NCBI GenBank assembly: GCA_030704615.1
Contig: CM060733.1
Location: forward strand, 40,922,001 to 40,982,000
Length of the DNA stretch: 60,000 nucleotides
Reading direction: 5' to 3'
Origin: Takakia lepidozioides
Taxonomy: Eukaryota > Streptophyta > Takakiopsida > Takakiales > Takakiaceae
Position numbers and translations under genes: made by a program
Shown: positions 34,317 through 46,151 of the stretch, piece by piece
Layout: each line of letters begins with the position of its first letter
Numbering within the stretch: position 1 is the stretch's first letter
Notes under the pieces: generated by a model
Database searches by the model: none
What the model was told of the DNA's origin: nothing
Seen by the model: the letters and a program-made list of their open reading frames with translations, nothing else

Positions 34317-35704
34317 TGCCATCTCAGGTTGAATGTTGTCAACAGTGATTTTTATGCTATTTTTAGCCAATTTGCTACACTTGAAATACAGTGGCCAATT
34401 TAATGAAGGATTTTTGAAAATATGGAAGGAAAAATATCCAAATACTTAGGAAATATTTAGGTGAGGTGGGACGTCCATGAATCACCAAAGAGGACTGTCT
34501 CAAACACTTCCGTTACTGAAGCCAATGAAATATCACAATTGGGTTCGCAGAACTTGGTGACTTAGGATCCTCAGTAATTACAGTAATTTGGGGACATGAC
34601 AGTACAATTTTCCCAGGTACATAGCCAGCTTTTGTCCCGATACTTGGATGATGCTTGGTAGGAGTCAGTTTGTATAGAATCACAGGAAAAGAGAAAAGAA
34701 CCATAACCTTCCACAGTGCCTAACTGTAGGCCTAAGATTCAAGCACTGCTGGGCAGTTCACTGAAGAAAGAGATCTAATCCAGCTCTTCCTGCCTCTAAT
34801 TCCCTGTCTTTTTTGTAAGCACGTTCAAACTCATTTCTTGGAGGTGATGATGGTCGCAAATCTGGTCTTATGTGTGTGCATCGACATAAAGTGCAAAACC
34901 GAAGCATCTCTCAACTTCTTAGGTGGCTCCACATGTCATCAACTTGCTCCTTAACAAGATCCCCCAAGCCTTCACTTACAACCTGCAGACACCACAGTCT
35001 TTCCAGGACTGAGTGCAAGCATCGTTGGCACCCTTCACAAATGGTTCCATCTGAATGGCAGGAACATTCACAGAAGGAGGCCTTGGTGGCTAAATGCTTT
35101 GCAATTGTACGTATGTAAGCCTCATGAGCAATGGACCTGCAAAAAGCGCACCACACATGTTGAACACACCGATTAAGCTCCATCCAAATGGGTCTACGGC
35201 TGCAAGATAACATCCCTAGCCAATCAGATAGTTTATCTTTCTATCCTCCCTCTACGTTGTACTCATTGCATGTGGCAGGCAACTATGCATCAGGCACACC
35301 AACTTAAGGAAGTGGATTATATGGCTCTAAAAGTGCCTTACAGAACACCGATCGTGGATCACCAGTTAAAGTAGCAGGGAAAGAGTTGCTGCAGGTCTAT
35401 TTCCTGAGGAGGATTCGATGAAGAACAGCTAGCCATTTGAAAAGAGGTGGACACTTTTCTCCTACAATGTGAGGGTATCTTCAGGATCACTTCACCAGGT
35501 CCAGTTGCAACCAGCATACAGAGCTATTGGTATGACTAATAGCTGGCAATACACGATTACAGAGCATGTTGGTCCTGAAGAATGACAGACAACACGGCCT
35601 ATCTAGAAACTCTACCCGAAGCAGCTTAGTTGCACAAGGCGCTGCGTTTCCAAACAATGGTCAAGTGTTTGACACATTTTTACGGCTTCAGAGGTTGTTG
35701 TATA

Positions 35705-35938
35705 TCCTCTGGCTTCGAATAGGCCCTTTGAGATATAATATTATTATTCTTCGTCTCTCTGCCTTGAGTTTTGATTTGGACATCTCCGTAGGACTTCAAT
35801 TTGGTCATTCTGGATGTGATAAATTTTCTTCTCTTGCATAGAGCCCAGCGTGGGTCCAGAAGGGTTTGGTATCCTGTGGGGATTACATCTTTAAGTATTT
35901 GCAGTGATCAGTCAATGAGTACATCTCTTATTTAGCCC
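35705..35938 (-). repeat. Dispersed repeat block B, copy 2 (inverted)
   Basis: Reverse complement of about 5950-6190: tggcttcgaataggccct through ttctcttgcatagag to tcagtcaatgagtac. Confidence 0.75.
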
Positions 35939-35968
35939 TCTGGACTCCCTGCGGACATGATGAAGTAC

Positions 35969-36017
<49 letters not shown>

Positions 36018-36262
36018 TGGCATATGGAGCATGTTATTTACCCTGAAGCAAAAGCTGCCGCCAAAAGTATGGGTGGCAATTCCCACCATAGCTCATCCCA
36101 TCTCTCCAGCAACCTCATCAGATACTTGTCAATCTCCACTCTTGTCTCACCCGAAACTGGCCAACACTCCTTGCCCTCCAGACGCTCACCATTACCTTGC
36201 CAAAAGTCGTGGGGCATATAAGATTGTCCTTGAGAGACAGCTGGATATGCAACCGCCGGCTG
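35939..36262 (+). repeat. Dispersed repeat block A, copy 2
   Basis: Same orientation as 5648-5945, with a longer CT/AC microsatellite (about 35970-36015). The minus-strand frame (LEGKECWPVSGETRVEIDK) is kept open here too. Confidence 0.75.
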
Positions 36263-38870
36263 GCGTGAAGAGGCCATAATCTTCATTGGCAATCCCTTCC
36301 AATAAGGTGAACCCAAACCTAGGCAGCAAAGCTCCTGAATCAAACCAGTGAGATATTTTCTTCTTCAGACTCAATCTCATTTAGAGAGACAAAGACAATG
36401 AGATTGTCACTAGTCATGTCAAGGCAGAACCTCCCATTTGGATATCACAAGATCAGATGGGACAAACTTCAATCCCAGTAGTAAAGATCAAGGCAGAATT
36501 AGACTGCAGATGAAGAAGACGACTTCATCCTACTTTCCAGGGTTCAGCCAAAGCCTGTTGTCAGCTAACCCAGCTTTGAAAAGATACTCACACCAATTTC
36601 AGCTGCAGTGCTTGATTCTGACTTCACGGCAACTCTTACAGGAAGAGCTTGTAAGGAGTTCAAAACTTCCGACCAACTTTGCTTGCTTCCTCTGAATATC
36701 AAACTAGTGCCTGCCACTTTGTATGCAGTAGTTGCAGATGTCATGTATGACAAAGCATTTCTTGCCCATGCACGAAACATCCAACGTTTTATTTTTGAGC
36801 TCAACGTGCTGTTATCAGAGATAGGGCCATCTGTGTCTCTGCAACCAACAATGCAACTTACATTGCAGAATGCTATCTCACTCCCTCTCTCTCTCTTTCC
36901 CTCTCTCCTCCTAGGATGGTCAATCCTATGTCACAAGAGGACAACAATGACAGTGGCGGTGACAAATGCTTTGCCAACATGGAGCTGAGTCTCAGACACT
37001 GGCAGGTGCTTTATCATTGACTCCAAAAGGGTTGAAACCTGCAGGCAACTAAGAGTATCTCAGGACTTCAGTAGGGCCCTGCCCTGTACAACTCCAGACT
37101 CGGCATGCTTGGTTCGCTCTCAAAGCATATAATTAGTTTACCTTGAATTTAAAACAGCATCAGTTTCCCAAAAGGGGGTCGTATGATCCACCTCTTCTTG
37201 CTGGGATAGGAGTATCTGACAAGCGACTTCAACAGATTTGTGCAGTGGGCGTACATGAGTGAGGGCCATTTGTCGTTCAGACACTTCTTCCATCACCATA
37301 GCCCAAAGATCTCCTAGTATACAGAACAAACAGATCTGAGGTAGGATAATGCACTCATAACTGTAATCCATCGTCAATAAAAAGATGTGTACTTGCTACT
37401 GGAGACCCTGGTTCAGTCATGATCTCAACATGGCTCAATAGCCATCTCCCAGCCACTGAGTCCAATTTGCAAGTGAGATCTTTACACTAGCTACATGAAT
37501 GCGACATTATGGGGTGAGTGAAACAACCACCATGCACAAGGTGGTATAGACATCATGCTGGAAAACACATTCTTTGAGCATTGCTACTGTACATGGCAAT
37601 CCACTGGATATTGACACTGCAAGTTGCACATTGCTAGAGAAGGACAAAAAATGAGTGAGAGGGGTGTATTCTTTGACTATGTAAAACTTGAAAACATTGG
37701 CTATGCCGTACTACCATGGGACAGTTTCCGTAAGATAGTACCCCTTCCAAAGGGAAGAGGTTTCAGCCCACCAGTGTATTCAAGACAGAGACAAGGACAG
37801 ACACAGAGACAGAGACATCAGAGGGAAGGATTTCCCTGACCTCCACCACCAGCAACGGCTTTAACAACAGATGTAAGCATGGAGGCAAAGTGAGCTGAAT
37901 CTACTCCCACAGCATGAATCAACGTTTGCAAGAGTAACCTCCTTGCATTGCCTATATTAGCCGATGACAGCAGTGTTAAGCCCTGAAGGATTGAAAAAGG
38001 AAGTAGTCAAGTTTCATGTCAAGAAAATCTCCTAACCAATGCTATTCTTGGCGACTTGGAGCAAAGGAAACATGGATTAGAGAGAGATGCACCCTAAGTT
38101 TTGATGCTATCAGATAACACAGACTGTGGACTGGACTGGCTGTATCAACCTTGATTCCAGCACTGCTAATGCAACGGACATGTCTAGGAGTAAGAGAGAC
38201 AATGAAACCAAGAGAGAACAAACCGGAGGCACACGTCCGACGGAGGCTATGAGATCATTGAGGGCGGCATCAAGTGCTGCCTTTGATGCAGCACCCACCT
38301 CGGATGAAGGAAGCTGCGCCCATGCCTACAACCATCGCTTTGAATAACAACTTCAGCTTACCGCACATGCTCTTGACGATCATCAACTTCGTTACAAATA
38401 CAGGCAACTCTACAAACTGAACCAGTTGGCTGATATCTACTTGAAAGATACCGGTTATGATGTTGAATCGGTTGAATTTGATCCTCTGAACACAATACAT
38501 TGTAAATCCAGGCAGACAAACGTAAGAAAATGGACTCCGACTACCGTTAAGGCTTTCATGTACATGGTACAACAGACATCCGAATAGCTAAACCCCCAAC
38601 TGAAGCAAAGCCAAAGCTGATGCTCCACCAGTTCAAAAGGGCGGTCCAGTTCAGCATGTCGCTCAAATCGTTCAAATCACTAGACTCAATCTCACCTCTT
38701 CCAGAAGACGACCCCAACCAAGAGCTTTGCGCACATTATCGGCCGACCAGTAAATCGGCCGTCCTGTGCTCTGCAAACCTGAAGCCAAATAAAGCGTCTC
38801 CATGAAAGCACTTGAGTGTTTTACCATATCCTCCAAGGCGAGACATGGATGCACCCAGCCGCCAACCATC

Positions 38871-38894
38871 TCTCTCTCTCTCTCTCTCTCTCTC
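38871..38894 (+). repeat. (CT)n microsatellite
   Basis: About twelve perfect CT units follow CCAACCA. Confidence 0.9.
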
Positions 38895-39229
38895 ACAGAA
38901 ATTCAGCGTCTCAGAGTGAATTGTCTTCTTTGATTTCTGAAGTCCCAGCGGCCCCGTAGACCTCTTTTCTTGTCCCTTTGAGAATTATCCTCCTTCACAA
39001 CTTCTTTCTGGAAATAGAACAATTGCCTGAGGCAGCTCTGCCAAATCCACCCCGAGCACTCCAACCATTGCTGCCCTTCGTCGACACTACACTCACTTTT
39101 GCGCGGGAAGAAGATGAGAGACCTCTTGAAAACTAATACTAAACATGTCTTGGACGTAAACACTAAAAACCTGACCCAATTTTTCCTTTGCTTTTGGAGA
39201 TATGTCCCCGACCAGAACTTCCCAACTGT

Positions 39230-40121
39230 TTGTTTCTGGAGGTACCTTACAGAGCTTCCATGGCTTATCGGGTAGGTTTTGCAGGTGGATTACATGGCGC
39301 CATTAGGCTGCCTAGGGTCACTGCCGATGAGGTTTGAGGTTTGTGCGTTCAACATGCAAGGTGCTGCGTCAGGTTTCACTTTTCGGGGAAGGTCGTCCAT
39401 GGGGCATTGCACTCCTCTCAGGTATGGGCACTCGGGCACACACACTAATGCATTACAGTCCTCGGAGCTGTCAAGTGAGTGGCACCAGAAGGATTCTGTT
39501 GGGGGGAGAGGGGATTTTCAACCCCCATATAGGCCTCAGATGTGTCACATAGTCGTCTGGAACCAGTTTAATCCATGCCTTGTTGGAGTCTATCACAAGA
39601 CAAGGGCGAGAAAGTGGGGATGCCGACAAGGTCATTCCAGATAGTGCCCAGATAAATCAAGATCTCCAGAGATGCTACAATATGGCGCTTAATTATTGTT
39701 GGTCTACTTGGAAAGAGGATGCACATACACTGACCTCAGGTGTCACACAGCTGAAGGTTTTACGGTAAGGTGATGCCGAGTCATATCTGTTCTGCTCACA
39801 TTCAGCCCACGCCTGAATGCTGATGCAGTCCTATCCACCACGTAGTTCAAAGTCAAACCCATAGTTTTTCCTCTATGAAACCATTGGCATAAGTTACAAG
39901 CTGTCACAAAGACTGCAAGCCAAAAGTTGAAGTAGAGAAAAACCAGTGAAATACCACTTGGGAATATCTGGTGACCATTATTACCTATGTAACTTCTCCA
40001 GACAAGCTCCAACCATAGCTTGTTATGTTAGTCACAGACTTTCTACCATGACTGTTGGCTTCAGGCCTTTGTTTGGCCGAAGCTGCGGTGGTACATAAAA
40101 TGCAACGCATGGGTGCTGCAC
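39230..40121 (-). repeat. Right arm of the inverted segmental duplication
   Basis: Reverse complement of 4435-5420. It contains the last codons and stop of VPS41 (GVARS-like end corresponding to 4435-4571) without upstream exons, so it is not a gene copy. The minus-strand frame through 40012-39743 mirrors 4590-4810. Confidence 0.85.
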
Positions 40122-40377
40122 AGCTCCTAGTGACTATCACTATCTCAAATCATATCATTGTGTTGCAGATTATGCGTACTCTACAAGAGCTATGAGAGCA
40201 AAAACTTGCATCGAAACTTGCCCCAGAGTTCTTCAAGAACAAATATCTATCAATGGCCTAAGTTTTGCAAAGCTACATTGCAACTTATTGTTGGACAATG
40301 GCTATAGTTTGAGGATGCCAAGCCCATTATGCTCTAGAATCTACTCCCAGAATCAATTTTTCGTGACGTCCCTAGGA

Positions 40378-40577
40378 CCCCGGGGAATCGCAACGCCGCA
40401 ACCCCAGCGATGCATTTGTGACGGCCGGGCGCTCCTGCGACGGCGGGGAATCGCAATAATAAATAAATAAAAATAAATAAATAAAACTTTTTTTAAAAAA
40501 AATTATTTTTATTGCGATTCCCCGCCGTCGCAGGAGCGCCCGGCCGTCACTGCGACGTCTCGTTGCGATTCCCCGGT
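40378..40577. repeat. GC-rich fold-back (hairpin) element
   Basis: A perfect 42-bp inverted repeat (40418-40459 with 40509-40550, beginning GTGACGGCCGGGCGCTCCTG) surrounds a 49-bp loop of AAATA and T/A runs. An outer pair CCGGGGAATCGCAAC / GTTGCGATTCCCCGG (near 40380 and 40563) encloses it. GCGACG/CGTCGC motifs continue to about 40740, where GGGGGATTTCTTGTGTG (40750-40766) resembles an inverted CACTA-type terminus. It is probably a decayed non-autonomous DNA element. Confidence 0.75.
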
Positions 40578-40766
40578 GTCGCAGCATCCCGGGGGCGTCG
40601 CAGCAAATTGTTGCGACGCCAAGCCCCCGGTGCGTTGGCGGGGGAATGGGGTCAGGCCCCTTTCCGGCGACGGCATGACATCGCAAGATGCCACAACGTC
40701 GTCCGAGCGTCGGCGTTACGACGCCCCGACGTCGCATATGAGATGATTGGGGGATTTCTTGTGTGA

Positions 40767-43585
40767 CACAATGCGGGTTCGAAGTGGCATGAAGGCAGCT
40801 GAATAGTAAGTGACCTGTCTGTGGATTGACCAGTTTATAGAGGTAGTCATGAGTTTTTCTGCCAAGAGTATTGGAAGCCAAAGGAAATCAGAATTGTGGC
40901 CAATTAAGGCAAGGACATTCGGTAGTCTGTTCTGTAAAGACACATTCGAGGTATGAGCATGCAAGGAGTGGGAGCAGAGATTAAGGAGGATTTTGAGTCT
41001 GGCAGAGAACAAGTAGTAGCAGTGGGATAGAGTTTTATGGGACTTCACAATTGGGCAAAAAAAAAAAGTGGAGCGTGTGCACCTGGGGGGCATGGCAGTA
41101 GCTCCAATGTGGGTGTAATGGTGATGTTGGCTGCCGGTATGACTCCCCGTTGTTGGAGAACAAGTTCTGCGGAGATCTAACAGTAGGGTTGATTGAGACT
41201 GAAATTGCCATTGGGTGATCTTTAATGTATCTGTGGTTCGTCCAGCAGATAGAGACAGTCGCGGATTGAGAGATGAAGACATGGCTCTAGCGGGAGGCCG
41301 AGCCATGGCGTGGTAGACAGACCTTCACATATGTAGCTTCCGCTTGAATTGTGTTGTAAGGAGCACACATAATCCGCACATGCAAGATGACAGGAGCAAT
41401 CGCCCTGCTGCTGTACATGAATAAACTCAGAACCTCCAAGGTATTGCAGACCGCGAATAAGACTTTCTCTGCTAGAGATTGATAGGAGGAGAAAGGTCAT
41501 GCTGCGGGCCAATTGTACGCGTGACTCAAAGTAGCGTGCAGGTTTGTGTGAATTGCTTCGGATACTGTTCAAGCGTATAATTTGTTGGCCTTGCCCCCAG
41601 CCTGGCGAGCGGGCTTGGAGCAGAGGTGGGGACCCTAGGTTTGCAAACATTTTTGGGTATCCTAGATTGAACCAAAACAACCAGCAATGAAGCAGCGATG
41701 GACACCTGTAAGGCTGGAAGTGTAGTTTGAGGTACGTTTCTGCGGTAATGCAGTCTCAAAGTTGTGGTGTCTACCAAAGATAAATACTAAGCGAGAAACG
41801 GGAGAAACTTAATCTGAGGCTGGCCCCCTTCACTTCAATGGCACCTCCAGACTCCCGGAGCGGGCTGACGTAACTTCAAACCATCCAACAATTTACGTCT
41901 GATTGAGGAGCTGGATGCCTGAATCCTGACCTGAATCCACTATAGGCAGATTCCTTCCACGGAATACTCACAACACTGATAAGCACATGCTAAACACAAC
42001 TTTGCAAAGGTATCTGGGTCCAATTATGTATACCATAGTTCAATGCCTGTATTCGATGCATTGCACTGAGATGCCTTATGTTGCAGCTGTTTAAGAACTA
42101 CCGTATATTTTCCTTTCAAATGAACAAAGTTCCGAGGGCGGGGGGGGGGTGCTTAACCAACCGGAAAGAAAACAAAGAGTTGCTTTTCTTAGTTTCAATC
42201 AGCTGGGGGCACGGGTATCTGATAGTGAAAATATGCACACAGCAACATCTTTGAATCGAAAAGAATCTCCAAGAAAAAAAGGTAAAGATTCTTGTACCAA
42301 TATGGGAAATCTGTCTGATTCAGGATGGCGGAAGAATGGGAAATGAGGGAGTTGTGGAGTCTTCTAGCTATGTCCACGCGGTCGGCTAGTTTAGGGTTCT
42401 CAGATGGCCGTATATGAGGAGTTCTAGGTCAACTCAGGGCATACTTAAGGGTCCTACTTGGAGTTGTATATGGTCAGATTTTGCACAGATCGTCATCCCT
42501 CCAAAGGAAAGTTATGGGTCCTTCCATAAGTAGATGTGCCCAATCCCGCGTTGGGAGACCGTTACTTTTGGGCCCGCACATGGCCTAGTTTTGTTAATTT
42601 ATGGGACAGTTGTAGGTGCACATCTTGTGCACTCAGGGCAACTTAAAGCACATATCAAGGAGGATTATATGGCATTATAGGATGGACCTACTGAGCAGTA
42701 GTGGTTAACTATAAGCTGTACTGTACACCTTCAATAAATCAGAATCCCGATCAATTGAGAACCAATCCCAATCAATCAAATGAATCGCGAACCTGATTGC
42801 TGATTCACCAAAAACCTCTTTTGAGATCCATCTCGCTCTCAACTTTCAGGCCAATAATAAGGGCATTTCGAGCATCCAGATCCCATTTAGATGGCAGATT
42901 GCAGTTACATATAGGTAAGGTTTAAGGTTTAAGTTCTCTTGCAAGACTGTAGGGTATGTGTCCTGAAACCAAAACTATGGTTGCGATGGAAATGATGCAT
43001 GCTTCAAGAAGCTGAGCAGTGATCAATCTTACAATAGTGCTAGATTTCAGTGCGTATCGGCACCGGCCTTAGAACGAATCATCCTTTCCGGTGATCTACA
43101 TCTCTAGGGATCTGGCCCGCTGCAACGAATTCAAGTTTTCTGGTTTATTGGTTGAACCACAAATCACAATGTGCTCCGATGGGCCAAGCCTCGGTTGCAA
43201 AGCAAGTCTCGCATCTCCTCTACAGGAATGAACTAACACTCCGATATGTCTAACCAGCCATCATCCCCCTTCCAAGAACTAGAAATCCTGTAAGTTGTGC
43301 TTGTTTGCTGTGGTAGAATTCGCTCTGCTCAAAATGCTAAACTTCCTCACATCTAATCTGGATTGCCACCAGCATACTTGAACATAGGGTCTTGCTTAAT
43401 CTCACATTGTCTAGACACAATGCCAAAAACATTGATGCTGCAACTGCACAAAACCTATCATGCAAATGCAGATGGCTGAAAGCAGTTTTATCTTTTTAGA
43501 AATCATCTGTAGAATAGAAACGCATGATGCAAAACACAAAAGAAGCCACGCAACATACTTTTCGTCACTTGTGGTGATGGCATCC
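40767..43585. other. No gene recognised
   Basis: Minus-strand open frames at 40716-41306 and 41222-41680 are moderately long but overlap each other in different frames and match nothing I know. A G11 run lies near 42140. Otherwise featureless. Confidence 0.4.
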
Positions 43586-44947
43586 TCATTGCAATAACCT
43601 CCACCCCCACGAGTCCACAGTATTTGGGCGCTGTGCCAGCAAGTTCCTCAAACTCAGCTTCATGGTCTTTGCATCATACACTTGGAAATCATCAGCATCC
43701 TCTGAGGTTTGCACCCAAGGATATGGAGGTAAGACATCCACTACCCCGGTCGATATGTAATACCTCCTTATCTGGCCTGTATACATGCTCACTAGTACGA
43801 TGGAGTTGCACACCCCATTGAAGTCAACACAAGGAAATCCACGTGCAGCATAGATGTAGATGTCAGGATCAGGGCTCCCAAAAATTTGTTGAAGCTGAGC
43901 TTGAGTAAGTTGGAGCACTGGCTTTCTACCATTCTCAGCAATCAGAACCTCATACACTTCAAACAATGTCTCTGGGTAGTTCTGGTTGGTCTGGAACAAT
44001 GACTCCGAGTTGGGACAATGGAGCTCGGAAGGAAGAGGAATTATTCTGCAACTGGGATGCTCTAACCACAGAATCATATACAAGCGATTGTTGCTCACAA
44101 CAAGTTCTTGATTTTCAACATCCCTGGTAAATCTCATTCGCCAAACTTCCGCCCATGTACCTTCCTGAGGTTTGTAGCTAAGAATCCCAACCTGATCAAA
44201 TTCGAAGTCATGATTGGAGTGGTTGCTTACAAACACCGTCTGATGCAAGACAACGGCTGACGATGCCCACAGCCCCTCAACCCCGTTCGGCAGATTTCTC
44301 TGTCCCCGCCATTCATTAGTGAAAGATTCATGTATGTACACCCTAGGTAGAGAAACTACTCTTGGAGTTTCACAAAGGTTGTTTAAGAGGACAACCTTGT
44401 AGCTACGAGTGGCATTATCCACAACGGTAACTAAATGAGGCTTAGCACCACGAGTAGCGTAGAATTCAGGTGGGCCTGGCAGCATCCTCCTCGTCTTCGC
44501 AACTGGGTCGGAGAGAGTAAAAGCAAAATTGTTGTCCGTGCCTCGTAATGAAGTCAGTTCGCAAACAAGGCCGTCGTCCATAGCCATGAACCGAGTCTCA
44601 ACCGCATTGCCACAAGCACAAACCCTAGGAAGCTTAATAGTCTCGATAGAATACCATCGACGTGTATCCAGGTCAAGAAAGCTCATCGTCGATACGAAAC
44701 TATGCTCAATACCGCGAATCGTCCTGATCCACATGAACAAGTACACATTGTTTTTCCCGTTTAGGTCACAGAGGTCGTGAAAACTTGGCCTGCCAATGAG
44801 CTCCTTCCATGTCTTGCAGACTGACCGCATTCTGCACAAAACGGGCACAGGCAAGAAGGACAGCACGCGCTCGATGATCTCAACCGGGAGCTTGCCACAG
44901 ATGCCTCTCTCTGAATCCATGGTGTCCTGTGGCATTTCAGAACACAA
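43586..44947 (-). CDS. F-box protein
   Basis: A single uninterrupted frame of 453 residues. The N-terminal F-box (residues about 19-55) reads LPVEIIERVLSFLPVPVLCR followed by RMRSVCKTWKELI, the surface that binds SKP1 in SCF ubiquitin ligases. The remainder, with CGNAVETRFMAMDDGLVC, WAEVWRMRF and a tail LPPYPW, has the spacing of a kelch or F-box-associated beta-propeller that would bind a substrate. Two start codons are possible, at residue 1 and at the MDSERG Met nine residues later; the second is close to the F-box and equally likely. No intron is needed. F-box proteins of this architecture are numerous in plants, so the substrate cannot be guessed. No damage is seen. Confidence 0.88.
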   Translation of the reverse strand: MCSEMPQDTMDSERGICGKLPVEIIERVLSFLPVPVLCRMRSVCKTWKELIGRPSFHDLCDLNGKNNVYLFMWIRTIRGIEHSFVSTMSFLDLDTRRWYSIETIKLPRVCACGNAVETRFMAMDDGLVCELTSLRGTDNNFAFTLSDPVAKTRRMLPGPPEFYATRGAKPHLVTVVDNATRSYKVVLLNNLCETPRVVSLPRVYIHESFTNEWRGQRNLPNGVEGLWASSAVVLHQTVFVSNHSNHDFEFDQVGILSYKPQEGTWAEVWRMRFTRDVENQELVVSNNRLYMILWLEHPSCRIIPLPSELHCPNSESLFQTNQNYPETLFEVYEVLIAENGRKPVLQLTQAQLQQIFGSPDPDIYIYAARGFPCVDFNGVCNSIVLVSMYTGQIRRYYISTGVVDVLPPYPWVQTSEDADDFQVYDAKTMKLSLRNLLAQRPNTVDSWGWRLLQ

Positions 44948-45794
44948 GCAAAATAGCGTGAAATCAAAACAACACTTCTACAGGTGCCCAACAATTCAAT
45001 ATGTAGTACAGTAGTTGATGCAAGTAAAATCGATGCACAGGAAAGTATCAACAAGAGGCGATGCGCTATCTTATTAGAAGCATGCAGCTGGAACTCTAGA
45101 CGTAATAAGAAAGTGATTGCAAACCTACACACTTGTACTACCGAAGCAAAAGCCATGTATGTACACTTGTGCATGTAACCTTCGCATTGAACCCCTCAGG
45201 TTTCGGTCTTCGACTTTCACAATCATGTGGCATACTATCCATTTCAGTACCGTGACCTGACTTGGCTCTTCTCTATGGAAGAATAGTTTATTGACGAGGC
45301 TAAGACAGAACATGTTCTGAGGACGTGTGTGATTGTGGATCCAATCACAACTGCACGAGGACTGTGGGCCATAACCCCAGCTCAACTTATGTTATCATGG
45401 TATTGCCAATTTTGTGACACTGCAGTCATCGTGTGGGCAGAGCTACACGCTCTGCTCATTTCAAGCGAAGCATTTCATAGGCGAGGCATTTGATGTCTGG
45501 CAGTTTGCAGATGGTAGCAAGGCACATTGAATAATTTGAATGTGCATTGTGGACTTGTGCAGCGTCACGACTTCTTGACTGCTGCAACTATCAACGATCC
45601 CTATATTATTCAAGAACTAAAAATTATAAGACAGGCCAATACGCCAGTACCTCATTCTAACCTTTCCTAGAAGTTCCAACCGTGTACAGGAACTTATCAC
45701 TTCCATTAAACTGGAATAACTAATCACATGGAACCTGACTTCTGCATCCAGAATCTCTGCCACATGAGGATTCCAGCTCCAACTCTTTAAATGC
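44948..45794. other. Intergenic, nothing recognised
   Basis: This space lies 5' of the F-box gene and 3' of the next minus-strand gene. It should hold the F-box promoter, but no TATA box or repeat stands out. Confidence 0.4.
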
Positions 45795-46151
45795 CTAACC
45801 CATCAGCACTCCAATCGCTGCAACTGTATTTATTCCTGCTGCCAGCACCTGCTTGCTCCCATAGTGGTGCTTAATGTTGGTTTTGCACAAGTATGCAAAT
45901 GTTTCGCAGTTGTTCTTACCAAGTGAATATTCCCCCAAGCTGTCTTCTCTGAGTAACTCCCTGGCGCACTTCACGACCGTCTCCCCATCTTCGCATTTTT
46001 CGGTGGTGCCTCCGAGGTTGATGGCCGACGCAGGGGACAAGTGTTTGCCGTATTGGATCGAAGCGGTAGAGGGACAAAGGACTCGATCGAGGCAGCACAT
46101 GCCAACTCCTGGTCTAGCATGCGTGGTGGTGTCCCCGTGATGATCGCACAC
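45795..46151 (-). CDS. NC/LRAT-domain protein, C-terminal exon
   Basis: The frame ends at a stop at 45795 and contains GEYSLGKNNCETFAYLCKTN, the NCExFA motif with the catalytic-type Cys of the NlpC/P60-related LRAT family (plant NC-domain proteins). In animals relatives act as acyltransferases; plant members are mostly uncharacterised. Before it come a Leu-rich helix (VVKCARELLRE) and after it a short hydrophobic tail (VLAAGINTVAAIGVLMG) that may associate with membrane. The N-terminal part with the conserved His is not in this frame and should lie in an upstream exon beyond 46151, which I could not identify. This may be a truncated gene. Confidence 0.65.
   Translation of the reverse strand: MCDHHGDTTTHARPGVGMCCLDRVLCPSTASIQYGKHLSPASAINLGGTTEKCEDGETVVKCARELLREDSLGEYSLGKNNCETFAYLCKTNIKHHYGSKQVLAAGINTVAAIGVLMG

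Larger units (their letters stand above)
34790..38840 (-). pseudogene. Minus-strand exons of an unrecognised gene
   Basis: Several exon-like blocks share the minus strand: about 38834-38696 (STGRPIYWSADNVRKALGW, donor GAG|GTGAGA), 38485-38340 (ISQLVQFVELPVFVTKLMIV), 38331-38236 (GAASKAALDAALNDLIASV), 37330-37138 (VEVACQILLSQQEEVDH), 36700-36565 (SWSEVLNSLQALPVRVAV), 35130-34911 (FCECSCHSDGTICEGCQRCL then EGLGDLVKEQVDDMW) and 34870-34790 (NEFERAYKKDRELEAG). The helical, Leu-rich composition suggests an alpha-solenoid protein. I cannot name it, order its splice phases or tell whether all blocks belong to one gene. Repeat blocks A and B lie between its exons. Confidence 0.4.

Noticed and set aside
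40500-40560. Intrinsic transcription terminator (GC hairpin with T run)
   Set aside because: That mechanism is bacterial; here the hairpin is a fold-back repeat in plant nuclear DNA.
40716-41680. Long minus-strand frames as a host gene
   Set aside because: Two overlapping frames with no recognisable motif, no splice sites I could defend and composition like the surrounding intergenic DNA.
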